Of a DNA stretch of 64,000 nt, positions 1 to 8,158 are shown piece by piece. Under the pieces are notes generated by a model, which had not been told where the DNA came from, searched no databases, and was given only the letters and a program-made list of their open reading frames with translations. A program made the translations under genes and the position numbers. Location: contig NZ_CP104003.1 in assembly GCF_025231485.1 (NCBI RefSeq), positions 434,001 through 498,000 on the forward strand, read 5' to 3'. Source of the stretch: Salinirubellus salinus. Its GTDB lineage: Archaea; Halobacteriota; Halobacteria; Halobacteriales; Haloarculaceae. Each line of letters opens with the position of its first letter. The first letter of the stretch is position 1.

Positions 1-741
1 GCCCTCGGGGAACTCGACGGTGAACGCGACGCGCTCGTCGACGTCGCTGTACGGCCCCGAGGTGGCGGTCGTCCCCTCGACGGCCGTCGGCTCGGTGTCG
101 AGGACGAACCGGGCGGTGTTGAGCGGGTAGACGCCCACGTCGTAGAGCGCGCCACCCCCGGCGAGGTCGGCGGCGAGACGCCAGTGGTCCGGACCGTAGC
201 CCCCCGAGAGGACGGGGAAGGTGAAGTCACCGGACAGTTTCACCACGTCGCCGAGTCCCCCGCCCTGCACGAACGCACGCAGTCGACGGACGACCGGGTC
301 GGTCTGCATCCGATAGGCGGTCATCAGGGTGACGCCCGCGTCCTCGCAGGCGGCGACCAGTCGCTCGGCCCGTTCGAGCGTCGCGTCCAGCGGCTTCTCG
401 CAGAGGACGTGCTTGCCGTGGTCGGCCGCGGCCGCCACGTTCGGCAGGTGGAGGCGGTTCGGCACGACCACGTAGACGGCGTCGTACGCGTCGGCGCGGG
501 TGCCGTCGCGGTAGGCCTCGTAGTCGATAGCCGTGGCGTCGTACTCCGTCGCGAGGTCGGCCCTCGCGTCGGGCGACCCGGTGACGAGTGTGGTCACCTC
601 GCCGTAGTCGGCGGAGTCGATGGCCGGGAGCGCGAGGTGTCGGGCGAACCCGCCGGTGCCGACCACGGCGAACCGCACGGTGCCGTCCGGGTGCGTGTCC
701 CAGTCGCGAGCGGCCACGTCGTCGAGGAAGGTGTCGAACAT
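1..741 (-). CDS. Gfo/Idh/MocA-family oxidoreductase, D-xylose 1-dehydrogenase (Gfo6)-like, 3' end cut off by window
   Basis: Predicted cytoplasmic NAD(P)-dependent sugar dehydrogenase. The first 247 residues are present and the C-terminus lies left of position 1. The frame from the ATG at 741 is open to the edge. It shows a nucleotide-binding loop (VVGTGGFARH, about residues 26-35), the family motif CEKPL near residue 109 that carries the conserved lysine, then MTAYRMQ and DVGVYPLN. These match the haloarchaeal glucose-fructose-oxidoreductase-type enzymes that include Haloferax D-xylose dehydrogenase. The exact substrate is inferred from family resemblance only. The neighbour on the other side is a transposon, so there is no pathway context. 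A longer open frame in another register over this region is a GC-driven shadow. Confidence 0.85.
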   Translation of the reverse strand, partial: MFDTFLDDVAARDWDTHPDGTVRFAVVGTGGFARHLALPAIDSADYGEVTTLVTGSPDARADLATEYDATAIDYEAYRDGTRADAYDAVYVVVPNRLHLPNVAAAADHGKHVLCEKPLDATLERAERLVAACEDAGVTLMTAYRMQTDPVVRRLRAFVQGGGLGDVVKLSGDFTFPVLSGGYGPDHWRLAADLAGGGALYDVGVYPLNTARFVLDTEPTAVEGTTATSGPYSDVDERVAFTVEFPEG

Positions 742-875
742 GGAATCCTCGTCGGGTCTCCTCGGCAAAAGTGGCGGGGGGTCGTCCGGTGTCCGATGGG
801 GGGACCACTCACGACAGCCGGAGTATGTTGGTCGTCGGTACCACGGAACAGGGTCATACAACTTCAAGCAGAATA

Positions 876-895
876 CCTGCGCGCTTAAGCGCAGG
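876..895. repeat. Left-end subterminal hairpin of the IS element
   Basis: CCTGCGC at 876-882 pairs perfectly with GCGCAGG at 889-895 around a six-base loop (GCTTAA). Position and form match the left-end imperfect-palindrome class recognised by Y1 transposases as single-stranded DNA. It lies about 110 bp upstream of tnpB. Confidence 0.75.
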
Positions 896-980
896 ATGAA
901 TCCGACAATACCCTACACAATCCACCGTCGATAGCAAGGCCGGATATTCCACGCCAACCGACGTTATTAACAAAACAGCA

Positions 981-998
981 TTCATAACCGGTTATGAA
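981..998. promoter_or_regulatory. Perfect 18-bp palindrome just upstream of tnpB
   Basis: TTCATAACCGGTTATGAA reads identically on both strands and ends 8 bp before the tnpB ATG at 1007. The segment 961-1006 is AT-rich against its GC-rich surroundings, so it probably holds the tnpB promoter. The palindrome could be an operator or a structure at the mRNA 5' end. No regulator is assigned. Confidence 0.5.
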
Positions 999-1006
999 GC
1001 AAAATA

Positions 1007-2281
1007 ATGAGTCGAACCATCCGAACCTTCGAGGCTACGATTACGAACCAGCGACAGGTTCGTGATGACCTTGACCAACTCGGATGGGCTGCCTCAAAAC
1101 TCTGGAACGTCGGTCGCTACTACGCACAAAAACAGCGGGACGAAACGGGCGAGATTCCCGATGACGGGGAACTCAAAGCCGAACTCAAAGGTCACGAACG
1201 CTACACGGACTTGCATTCTCAATCCAGTCAGCGCGTTCTCGAAGAACTCGCGGAAGCGTTCACCAGCTGGTTCGGCAAGCGTCGGAACGGAGACGACCGC
1301 GCCCGACCGCCCGGCTACCGCAAAAATGGAGACTCCCACCCACGTTCAACTGTGTCGTTCAAAACGGCTGGCTTCAAGCACGACGCACAGTTCACCCGGA
1401 TTCGCCTCTCGAAAGGCAGAAACCTCAAAGAACACCGTTCAGACTTCATCCTCTGTGAGTACCAGACTCGACCGGATGTTGACCTGACCGAGTGGGACAT
1501 TCAACAGGTTCGAGCCGTCTACAAACGCGACGAGTGGCGGTTACAATTCGTCTGTCGCACCACCATCGACCCGGAACCGCCGGGCGACGAGGTGGCTGGT
1601 GTTGATCTCGGGATGTGCAATTTTGCCGCCGTCTCGTTCGGCGGTGAGTCGGTGTTGTATCCCGGTGGCGCACTCAAAGAGGACGAATACTACTTCACGA
1701 AGCAGAAAGCCAAGTGCGACGATTCCTCGTCCCGAGAGTCCACTCGCCTGGACCGGAAACGAACGGGTCGCCGGACACACTTCTTGCACGCACTCTCGAA
1801 AGCGATTGTCGAAGAATGTGTCGAACGCGATGTTGGCACGCTTGTCGTTGGCGACCTCGCTGGCATCCGAGAAGACGGCGAGAGTGGTGAGTCTCGTAAC
1901 TGGGGCGACCACGGCAATCTCGACTTGCACGGGTGGGCGTTCGACCGCTTCACGACGCTTCTCGACTACAAGGCTGAAATCGAGGGTATCGACGTCGAGT
2001 TGGTATCGGAACGTGATACGTCGAAGTTGTGTTCGGCTTGTGGCCACACAGACGTCGATCAGCGAGTTGAACGTGGCTTGTACGTGTGTGAGAAGTGCAG
2101 TACGGTGGCGAACGCGGACGTGAACGGTGCGGAGAACATTCGACAAAAGGTACTCCCGAGTCTCGCCACGGACCGCGGCGATAGGGATAACGGCTGGTTG
2201 GCACAGCCAGCGGTTCACTTGTTCGACCGTAGTGTGGGCGTTTTCGCCCCACGAGAACAGGTTGCTAACCGCGAACCCTAA
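1007..2281 (+). CDS. tnpB: RNA-guided endonuclease TnpB-like protein (IS200/IS605, IS1341-type)
   Basis: 424 residues, the usual TnpB length. TnpBs are omega-RNA-guided DNA endonucleases, ancestors of Cas12, that cut donor or empty sites and help retain the element. Seen here: an N-terminal helix-turn-helix-like region; RuvC-I aspartate D200 in GVDLG; RuvC-II region VVGDL at 280-284; a zinc finger with C342, C345, C361 and C364; and RuvC-III D371 in NADVNGA. The canonical RuvC-II glutamate position (xxED) is glycine (G282), although E289 lies close by. The enzyme may use a relocated glutamate, as reported for some TnpB groups, or may be catalytically weak. The C-terminal about 45 residues probably overlap the omega-RNA coding sequence. 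The start is the first ATG after the AT-rich promoter region. Confidence 0.92.
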   Translation: MSRTIRTFEATITNQRQVRDDLDQLGWAASKLWNVGRYYAQKQRDETGEIPDDGELKAELKGHERYTDLHSQSSQRVLEELAEAFTSWFGKRRNGDDRARPPGYRKNGDSHPRSTVSFKTAGFKHDAQFTRIRLSKGRNLKEHRSDFILCEYQTRPDVDLTEWDIQQVRAVYKRDEWRLQFVCRTTIDPEPPGDEVAGVDLGMCNFAAVSFGGESVLYPGGALKEDEYYFTKQKAKCDDSSSRESTRLDRKRTGRRTHFLHALSKAIVEECVERDVGTLVVGDLAGIREDGESGESRNWGDHGNLDLHGWAFDRFTTLLDYKAEIEGIDVELVSERDTSKLCSACGHTDVDQRVERGLYVCEKCSTVANADVNGAENIRQKVLPSLATDRGDRDNGWLAQPAVHLFDRSVGVFAPREQVANREP

Positions 2282-2346
2282 TATCCCAACTCAGCGGCGC
2301 GGTGCCGTGGGGATTCCCGCGTCTTCAGGCGCGGGAGGATGTCAAG
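2282..2346 (+). ncRNA. Right end and 3' part of the predicted TnpB omega-RNA (reRNA)
   Basis: TnpB guide RNAs come from the 3' end of tnpB plus the right end of the element, with the guide read from the flanking DNA. Here the right end holds the hairpin CCCGCG/CGCGGG (2316-2335) with an eight-base loop, followed by the terminal AGGATGTCAAG. The RNA would start inside tnpB and run past 2346, so bases from about 2347 to 2366 would be the guide. These lie directly before the kaiC ATG at 2370. The 5' end cannot be placed from sequence alone. Confidence 0.5.
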
Positions 2347-2369
2347 TTCACTGTCACCTAACGGTACAC

Positions 2370-3833
2370 ATGCAAGGGAGAGCGTCATCTGGTATCCGGG
2401 GCCTCGACGAGGTGCTCCGAGGGGGATTCCTCCGGAACCGTTCGTACCTCACCCGGGGGTCCCCGGGGGTGGGGAAGACGCTGTTGGGACTCCAGTTCCT
2501 CCAGGCTGGGGTCGAGAACGGCGAGACGTCGCTCTACATCAGCCTCGGCGTCAGGGAGCAGGAACTCCGGTCGGACGCGGCGGCCTTCGGGGTCGACCTC
2601 GACCACGACGCGTTCCACTTCCTCGACCTGAGTCCGCGCTCGGAGTTCTTCATGGAGAAGCAGGTCTACGACATCTTCGACGCGCCGGAGGTCGAGCGGG
2701 AGGAACTCGTGGACGCCATCGTCGCCGCCGTCGAGGAACGCCGACCGGACCGGGTCGTCGTGGACCCCATCACCGAGCTGCGGGCGCTCACCCCCACCCG
2801 CCAACAGTTCCGCGAGCAGGTCCGGTCGTTCCTGCTCTATCTCAAGGAACACGACTGCACGGTGGTCTTCACCCCGGAGTCCGGCCCGGAGGAACCGGAC
2901 ACGGACCTCCAGTACATCAGCGACGGGAACGTCGACCTCGCGTTCGGCCCGGAGTTCCACCAGCTGGAGGTGACGAAGTTCCGCGGGTCGGACTTCGAGC
3001 GCGGCCCACACTTCGTCTCGTTCACCGCGGACGGACTCGACGTGTTCTCCGTCGTCGTCCCCAACAAGCTCGTCCTCGACTTCGAACCGGAGCAGTTCGA
3101 ATCCGGGGTCACGGCACTGGACGAGATGCTGTACGGCGGCATCGAGCGAGGGACCTCGACGCTCGTGAGCGGCCCGACCGGTGTGGGCAAGACCACGCTC
3201 GTCTCGCAGTTCGCCGCCGCCGCCGCCGCGGACGGGAACCGGGCCATCGTCTACCTGTTCGAGGAGACGGAGGCCACCTTCACCTACCGCCTGCGGAGCA
3301 TCGGCGTCCCCATCGACGAGTACCTGGAGGCAGGACTCGTCGGCATCCAGCGTGTCGAACCGTACGAGCACACCCCCGAGCAGTTCAGCCGCATCGTCCG
3401 TCAGGCGGTCGAGCGCGACGGATTCGACGTCGTCGTCGTCGACGGACTGGAGGGATACCTCGCCTCCATCCACGGCGAGACGCCGATGCTCATCCGGCGG
3501 CTCCACGCACTCATCTCCTACCTCCGGAACGTGGGGGCGACGCCGTTCGTCACCGCCGAGGTCCACAGCATCACCGGCGAGTTCCAGGCCACGGAACACA
3601 AGGCGAGCTACCTCGCGGACAACATCGTCTACATCACCTACTACGAGTACGAGGGGGCACTCCACCGGGCACTCGGGGTCCTCAAGAAGCGTGCGACGGC
3701 GTGTGACAGTTCGCTCCACGCGTTCGGCATCGGTGACGACGGCATCGTGATCGGGGAGCGACTCACCGACCTGCGCGGGGTGCTCTGGGGGGCACCGAAC
3801 ACGGCCGAAGACCCGGTCCCCGGTGACGACTGA
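2370..3833 (+). CDS. KaiC-like double-domain RecA-family ATPase
   Basis: 487 residues with two tandem RecA/KaiC ATPase domains. Domain 1 has Walker A GSPGVGKT at 30-37. Domain 2 has GPTGVGKT at 268-275. Each is preceded by the family phrase LDE(V/M)L(R/Y)GG, and domain 2 has a VVVVDGLEGY Walker B-like strand. Archaeal KaiC homologues are signalling ATPases, often coupled to histidine kinases, rather than proven clock components. I chose ATG 2370 because upstream in-frame starts lie inside the transposon and the KaiC domain begins within ten residues of this ATG. The stop overlaps the start of the histidine kinase (TGATG at 3831-3835), so the two are translationally coupled. The IS insertion immediately upstream has probably replaced the native promoter. 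Confidence 0.9.
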   Translation: MQGRASSGIRGLDEVLRGGFLRNRSYLTRGSPGVGKTLLGLQFLQAGVENGETSLYISLGVREQELRSDAAAFGVDLDHDAFHFLDLSPRSEFFMEKQVYDIFDAPEVEREELVDAIVAAVEERRPDRVVVDPITELRALTPTRQQFREQVRSFLLYLKEHDCTVVFTPESGPEEPDTDLQYISDGNVDLAFGPEFHQLEVTKFRGSDFERGPHFVSFTADGLDVFSVVVPNKLVLDFEPEQFESGVTALDEMLYGGIERGTSTLVSGPTGVGKTTLVSQFAAAAAADGNRAIVYLFEETEATFTYRLRSIGVPIDEYLEAGLVGIQRVEPYEHTPEQFSRIVRQAVERDGFDVVVVDGLEGYLASIHGETPMLIRRLHALISYLRNVGATPFVTAEVHSITGEFQATEHKASYLADNIVYITYYEYEGALHRALGVLKKRATACDSSLHAFGIGDDGIVIGERLTDLRGVLWGAPNTAEDPVPGDD

Positions 3834-4894
3834 TGCCTCGTATCGAACTCCCGAAGCAGGTCCGGGCGGGCGAGACGCGCGTGCTGATGCTGCTCCACCG
3901 CCGGAACCGCGAACTCCTCGAGCGCTGGCTGAACGACGCCGTCGTCACGCTCACGGCTGACGAGGGCTTCCCGGAGGCGTTCGACGTCTGCGTCCTCGAT
4001 ACGGCCGCGTTCGTACGCCACCGTGAGGAACTGCTCGCGCGGAAGGAGGAGGCCGGGTCGGAGTTCCTCCCGTACCTCCTGGTCGTCCGGGAGCGCAACC
4101 GACCGACGCTGAGCGCCGAGGTCCGGGAGGTGGCCGACGAGGTGCTGGTCATCCCGGCGAACCCGACCGAGTTCGCCATCCGGCTGAGCAGCCTGCTCCG
4201 GGCGCGCCGACAGTCGCTCGACCTGCGCGAGCAGAAAGAGCGGGAGATCGCGACCCTCGAACGACAGAACGAGCAACTGGAGCAGTTCGCCAGCATCGTG
4301 AGCCACGACCTCCGGAACCCGATGACCGTGCTCTCGGGGGCGCTCGAACTCGTCGAGCAGTCCGGGGACGTCCCGTCGGAGTACGTGTCGATGGCCCGTG
4401 ACGCGCTCGACCGGATGGAGACGATGACCGACGGGCTGCTGGGGCTGGCTCGGCAGGGACAGTCCATCCGTGAGACGTCGCCCACTGACCTCGAGACCGC
4501 GGCAAGACAGGCGTGGGCGCTCGCCGGGAACGGCGAGGGAACGCTCGTCGTCGACGGTACCTGCACGCTCGAGGCCGACCCGGAGCGGCTGAGCGCCCTC
4601 CTCGAGAACCTCTTCCGGAACGCGAGGGAACACGGGACGACTGCGGACGCCGGGGGACCGGTCGTCCACGTCGGGGCCATCCACTCGCCGACCGGGTTCT
4701 ACGTCGAGGACGACGGCCCCGGTATCCCACCCGAGGCCCGGGGGCAGGTCCTCGAGTACGGGTTCAGCACCTCGACGGACGGCACCGGATTCGGCCTCGC
4801 CATCGTCCGGTCCATCGCCGAGGCCCACGGCTGGGACGTGACCGTCACCGAGAGCGAGGACGGCGGTGCGCGGATCGAGTTCGACTGCCGGTAG
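3833..4894 (+). CDS. Histidine kinase with N-terminal receiver-like domain, coupled to KaiC
   Basis: 353 residues, soluble, with no membrane segment. Residues about 1-125 look like a degenerate response-regulator fold (FDVCVLDTAAF, then VIPANPTEFAIRLSSLLR). A coiled-coil linker (about 128-148) leads to the HisKA motif SHDLRNP with phospho-acceptor H158. The HATPase_c domain follows, with N box NLFRNAREH, G1 DDGPGIP and G2 GTGFGLAI. It overlaps kaiC by one base, so it probably phosphorylates or senses through KaiC. No dedicated output response regulator is adjacent. The next gene downstream is an unrelated halocyanin. Confidence 0.88.
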   Translation: MPRIELPKQVRAGETRVLMLLHRRNRELLERWLNDAVVTLTADEGFPEAFDVCVLDTAAFVRHREELLARKEEAGSEFLPYLLVVRERNRPTLSAEVREVADEVLVIPANPTEFAIRLSSLLRARRQSLDLREQKEREIATLERQNEQLEQFASIVSHDLRNPMTVLSGALELVEQSGDVPSEYVSMARDALDRMETMTDGLLGLARQGQSIRETSPTDLETAARQAWALAGNGEGTLVVDGTCTLEADPERLSALLENLFRNAREHGTTADAGGPVVHVGAIHSPTGFYVEDDGPGIPPEARGQVLEYGFSTSTDGTGFGLAIVRSIAEAHGWDVTVTESEDGGARIEFDCR

Positions 4895-4952
4895 GTCCGC
4901 CGCCACTGCTGGAACCCCACGCTTGATACGGCGGCCCAGTGTACGCGACGGT

Positions 4953-5456
4953 GTGACAGACGACCAGTCCCGGCGGCGGTTCCTCTCGCGGCGCGCCATC
5001 GCACTGGCCGGTGTGATGGCGCTGGCCGGGTGTACGAGCGGTGGGAACGGGAACGGTGGCGGTGACGACGGGCCCACCCCCAGCGACGAGCCGACGGCGA
5101 CGGCCACCGACTCGGGTGGCTCGAACGCCGACCACACCGTGGTCGTCGGCCCGGCCGGGAGCCTCGTGTTCGACCCGGCCGAACTCGCCGTCGCCCCCGG
5201 CGACACCGTCCAGTTCTCGTGGGAGTCGAACTTCCACACCGTCACCGTCGAGTCGGCCCCCTCGGCGTCGGACTGGACGGGCACCGGCGAGGAGACGCAG
5301 GACGCGGGCTACACCCACACCCACACGTTCGAGGTGACGGGCACCTACGACTACTACTGCAACCCCCACCGCGGGTCGGGGATGGTCGGGTCCATCACGG
5401 TGGGTGACGCCGACGGTGGGTCGGGGGACAGCGGTGGCGGTGACGACCCGTACTGA
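4953..5456 (+). CDS. Halocyanin (blue copper lipoprotein), Tat-exported
   Basis: 167 residues. It is a membrane-anchored type-1 copper electron carrier at the outer face of the cytoplasmic membrane. The N-terminus has a Tat motif (SRRRFL) and a lipobox (LAGC), followed by a Gly/Asn and Asp-rich linker. The cupredoxin domain shows copper ligands His in SNFHTV and Cys-His-Met in YYCNPHRGSGM. I chose GTG 4953 because it puts the Tat motif at the N-terminus. Earlier in-frame starts would add an improbable basic extension overlapping the kinase stop. It resembles the halocyanin at 16.2 kb but lacks that protein's C-terminal membrane helix. Confidence 0.9.
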   Translation: MTDDQSRRRFLSRRAIALAGVMALAGCTSGGNGNGGGDDGPTPSDEPTATATDSGGSNADHTVVVGPAGSLVFDPAELAVAPGDTVQFSWESNFHTVTVESAPSASDWTGTGEETQDAGYTHTHTFEVTGTYDYYCNPHRGSGMVGSITVGDADGGSGDSGGGDDPY

Positions 5457-5465
5457 GCGCCGGCC

Positions 5466-6305
5466 TCACCCGGTGTCCGAAGCGGCCTTCTCTATCTCGC
5501 CTTTGAGGGCACCCACGTCGAACTCCAGGTCGGGGCGGAGGCTGACGAAGTCGAGGAACTCTCCGGCCGCCAGCACCTCGACCGGGTCGTAGGCGCCGAG
5601 CGCCGCGGCGACGGCCACGTCCGCGCCCACGTGTGGCGTGAGCGACCCGAGTGCGCAGGCCACGTCGTAGCCCCGTGCGCTCTCGACGTTCGCCGGCGTC
5701 GCGTCGACGCTGGTCGCGTCGATGAAGTAGAGGGTGTCGTCGACGACGAGGACGTTCTCCTCGCGCAGGTCACCGTGGGCGAGGCCGGCGTCGTGCATCC
5801 GCGAGAGGGCGTCGAACAGGGCCGGTGCGAGGCGCTCGGCTTCCGCTGCCGACACCTCGTCCAGCGTCCGGAACCCGTCGAGGTACTCGAGGACGACGAC
5901 GCCGTAGCCCTCGTACTCGAACACCTCGACGGGGGCGGGCGCGTCGACACCGATGTCGCGCATCCGCCGTGTCGCCTCGAGCTCGTGCCGGGCCATCGCG
6001 TAGGGGGTGCCGAAGTGCTGGAAGAAGCCGGGGACGCCCGCCGAGAACGCGCCGAGGTTCCGCCCCGCGGTGAACAGCGCGTGGAGCCGCGAGTGCTGCT
6101 CGCTGACGACCTTCACGAACCACTCGTCCTCGACGACCATCGGCACCGAGAGCCAGTTGTCCGCCTCGAGGAACTCGACGCGCAGGTGGTCGCGGCCGTA
6201 CCGCTCGCACAGGGCGAGCGCGAGTCCCTCGAGGTCCGCCCACGGGACGGACGACCGGAGGATGCGACGGACGGCCATCGGAGAGACGAGGGTGTCGAGC
6301 GACAT
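5466..6305 (-). CDS. RIO/AarF-like protein kinase-fold protein
   Basis: 279 residues, soluble. Kinase-fold features are FVKVVSE (candidate ATP-binding lysine), a hinge-like VVLEYLDGFRTLDE, catalytic-loop HGDLREENVLV, and a metal-loop aspartate in FIDATSVD where typical kinases have DFG or the RIO family has D-X-D. The N-terminal about 90 residues form a helical winged-helix-like extension as in haloarchaeal RIO-type kinases. The ATG at 6305 is preferred to an upstream in-frame start at 6554, which would run into the divergent macrodomain gene. Substrate unknown. It is divergent from the macrodomain gene, with a 64-bp shared promoter region. Confidence 0.75.
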   Translation of the reverse strand: MSLDTLVSPMAVRRILRSSVPWADLEGLALALCERYGRDHLRVEFLEADNWLSVPMVVEDEWFVKVVSEQHSRLHALFTAGRNLGAFSAGVPGFFQHFGTPYAMARHELEATRRMRDIGVDAPAPVEVFEYEGYGVVVLEYLDGFRTLDEVSAAEAERLAPALFDALSRMHDAGLAHGDLREENVLVVDDTLYFIDATSVDATPANVESARGYDVACALGSLTPHVGADVAVAAALGAYDPVEVLAAGEFLDFVSLRPDLEFDVGALKGEIEKAASDTG

Positions 6306-6369
6306 TAGGGTTCGCCCCCCGAACCGGCCGGCCCGACCGCTTATGGCGCCCGAGCGGGCAGGCTCGTAC

Positions 6370-6870
6370 ATGGAGTTCGAGGTGATCCGCGGCGACATCA
6401 CCGCCCAGTCCGTCGACGCCATCGTGAACGCGGCCAACACCCACCTCCGGATGGGTGGTGGGGTCGCGGGTGCCATCCGCGAGGCCGCCGGCCCCGCGAT
6501 ACAGACCGAGGCGACGGAGCGCGGCCCAATCGGCCTCGGGGAGGCGATCCACACCGACGGTTACGACCTGCCCGCGGCGTACGTCGTCCACGCGGCGACG
6601 ATGGAACCGGGTGGGCGGGCGACCGAACGGAGCATCCGGGACGCGACCCGGAACGCCCTCGCGGAGGCCGACGCCCTCGGCTGTTCGTCGGTCGTCTTGC
6701 CCGCGCTCGGCTGTGGCATCGCGGGTTTCGATCTCAAGCACGGGGCGAGGGTGCTGTTCGAGGAGCTGGCGGCGTACGAGCCGGCCACCCTCGAGTCGGT
6801 GGCGGTCGTCGGCTACGGGGAGTCGGCGTTCGAGACCCTGTCGCGGGTCGGGGCGTCGGTCCGCGACTGA
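6370..6870 (+). CDS. Macrodomain protein (predicted ADP-ribose / O-acetyl-ADP-ribose hydrolase)
   Basis: 166 residues, a single complete macrodomain. It binds ADP-ribose and in many relatives removes ADP-ribosyl groups or deacetylates O-acetyl-ADP-ribose. Seen: N-terminal GDITAQSVDAIVNAAN with the catalytic-type NAAN, glycine-rich MGGGVAGAI, and the second loop LPALGCGIAGF. ATG 6370 gives the standard domain start. It is divergent from the RIO-like kinase. The pairing suggests nucleotide or ADP-ribose signalling, but that is inference. Confidence 0.9.
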   Translation: MEFEVIRGDITAQSVDAIVNAANTHLRMGGGVAGAIREAAGPAIQTEATERGPIGLGEAIHTDGYDLPAAYVVHAATMEPGGRATERSIRDATRNALAEADALGCSSVVLPALGCGIAGFDLKHGARVLFEELAAYEPATLESVAVVGYGESAFETLSRVGASVRD

Positions 6871-6907
6871 CCGTCTCAGGGGCGCGTGGCGGGTGCTCCC
6901 CGGTGGA

Positions 6908-6912
6908 TTTAT
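6908..6912 (+). promoter_or_regulatory. TATA-box-like element of the acyl-CoA dehydrogenase gene
   Basis: TTTAT stands in GC-rich DNA with its centre 27 bp before the ATG at 6937. That spacing puts transcription start at or next to the start codon, the usual leaderless arrangement in haloarchaea. Confidence 0.5.
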
Positions 6913-6936
6913 CGCCGCGTGCCCGTACACCCGGAC

Positions 6937-8079
6937 ATGGACTTCACGCTCCCCGACGAGCACCGGATGACCCGCGATTCGGTGCGCGAGTTCTGCGAGG
7001 AGGAGATCGAACCAATCGCCCAGGAGATCGAGGACGAACACCGGTTCCCCGAGGAGATATTCGAGGAACTCGGGAAACTGGACATGATGGGCGTCCCCAT
7101 CACCGAGGAGTACGGGGGCCTCGGCGGTGACACCCTGCTCTACGCCGTCGTCGCGGAGGAACTCGGGCGCGTCTCGGGGAGCATCGCGCTCTCGTACGTC
7201 GCGCACACCTCGCTCGGGGCGAAACCCATCGAGGCGTTCGGCACCGAGGAACAGAAGGAGGAGTGGCTCCGACCGCTCGCCTCGGGCGAGGGCATCGGCG
7301 CGTGGGCGCTCACCGAACCCGGCAGTGGCTCCGACGCGAGCGACATGGACACCCACGCCGAGAAGGACGGCGACGAGTACGTCCTTGACGGGACGAAGCA
7401 GTTCATCACGAACGCGAACGTCGCCAACTCGGTGCTGGTGAAGGCCGTCACCGAACCCGGTGCGGGCTACGACGGCATCTCGACGTTCATCGTCGACCCG
7501 CAGAACGACGACGGGTTCGAGGTCTCCACGGTCTGGGACAAGATGGGGCTGAACGCCTCGCCCACCTGCGAACTCACCCTGAAGGACGTCCGCATCCCCG
7601 AGGACCGCCTGCTCGGCGAGGAGGGCGAGGGCTGGGACCAGACGAAGAAGACGCTCAACGGCGGTCGTATCTCCATCGCCGCCATCTCGACGGGGCTCGG
7701 ACAGGGTGCGTTCGAGGCGGCGCGCGAGTACGCCACGGAGCGCGAGCAGTTCGGCCGTCCCATCTCGAAGTTCGACGCCATCCGCGACAAGCTCGTCTCC
7801 ATGGACCGCAAGATCGAGCGCTCGCGGCTGCTCACTCACAAGTCCGCGTGGGAGTACGACCAGGGGATGGACGTGACCCGCTCGTCCTCGCTCGCCAAGC
7901 TCGACGCCTCGGAGACGGCCCGCGAGGTCGCCGAGGACGCCGTGCAGGTGCTCGGCGGCTACGGCTACACCGAGGACTTCGCGCCCCAGCGGTTCTACCG
8001 CGACGCGAAGTTGATGGAGATCGGCGAGGGCACGTCGGAGATCCAGCACCTCGTGCTCGGGCGCGAACTCGGACTCTGA
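6937..8079 (+). CDS. Acyl-CoA dehydrogenase
   Basis: 380 residues, full length for the family. FAD-dependent enzyme introducing the alpha,beta double bond in acyl-CoA during fatty-acid or branched-chain amino-acid breakdown, passing electrons to electron-transfer flavoprotein. Signature 1 is WALTEPGSGSD. The C-terminal FAD/dimer region reads VLGGYGYTEDF followed by MEIGEGTSEIQ, with the catalytic glutamate in the EGT loop. ATG 6937 follows a leaderless TATA element. No partner beta-oxidation genes are adjacent. A second paralogue lies at 20.5-21.6 kb. Confidence 0.93.
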   Translation: MDFTLPDEHRMTRDSVREFCEEEIEPIAQEIEDEHRFPEEIFEELGKLDMMGVPITEEYGGLGGDTLLYAVVAEELGRVSGSIALSYVAHTSLGAKPIEAFGTEEQKEEWLRPLASGEGIGAWALTEPGSGSDASDMDTHAEKDGDEYVLDGTKQFITNANVANSVLVKAVTEPGAGYDGISTFIVDPQNDDGFEVSTVWDKMGLNASPTCELTLKDVRIPEDRLLGEEGEGWDQTKKTLNGGRISIAAISTGLGQGAFEAAREYATEREQFGRPISKFDAIRDKLVSMDRKIERSRLLTHKSAWEYDQGMDVTRSSSLAKLDASETAREVAEDAVQVLGGYGYTEDFAPQRFYRDAKLMEIGEGTSEIQHLVLGRELGL

Positions 8080-8158
8080 GGGCGTCACCGGGACGCCCCG
8101 TCACCGGCTGACGGTCGGCCGTCACCTTCTTCTCCGGCGGCGTACTCTCCCTGTCGTG

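Larger units (their letters stand above)
861..2346 (+). mobile_element. IS200/IS605-type element with tnpB only (no tnpA)
   Basis: A tnpB gene is bracketed by two subterminal hairpins: CCTGCGC/GCGCAGG at 876-895 on the left and CCCGCG/CGCGGG at 2316-2335 on the right, the latter followed by AGGATGTCAAG. This is the arrangement of single-strand (Y1 transposase) IS200/IS605 elements of haloarchaea. No Y1 transposase gene is present, so movement would need TnpA in trans. The outer boundaries are approximate because these elements make no target duplication. The tnpB coding region is less GC-rich than the flanks. The right end lies about 25 bp before the start of the downstream kaiC-like gene. 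Confidence 0.8.

Noticed and set aside
2127-2369. Start of the KaiC-like gene upstream within the transposon
   Set aside because: The upstream in-frame codons overlap tnpB and its right-end hairpin and encode nothing KaiC-like. The family sequence starts at ATG 2370.
5770-8088. Very long minus-strand open frame opposite the macrodomain and acyl-CoA dehydrogenase genes
   Set aside because: Antisense shadow of GC-rich coding DNA. The sense genes have complete family motifs and the antisense translation is low-complexity, mostly Arg/Gly/Asp.
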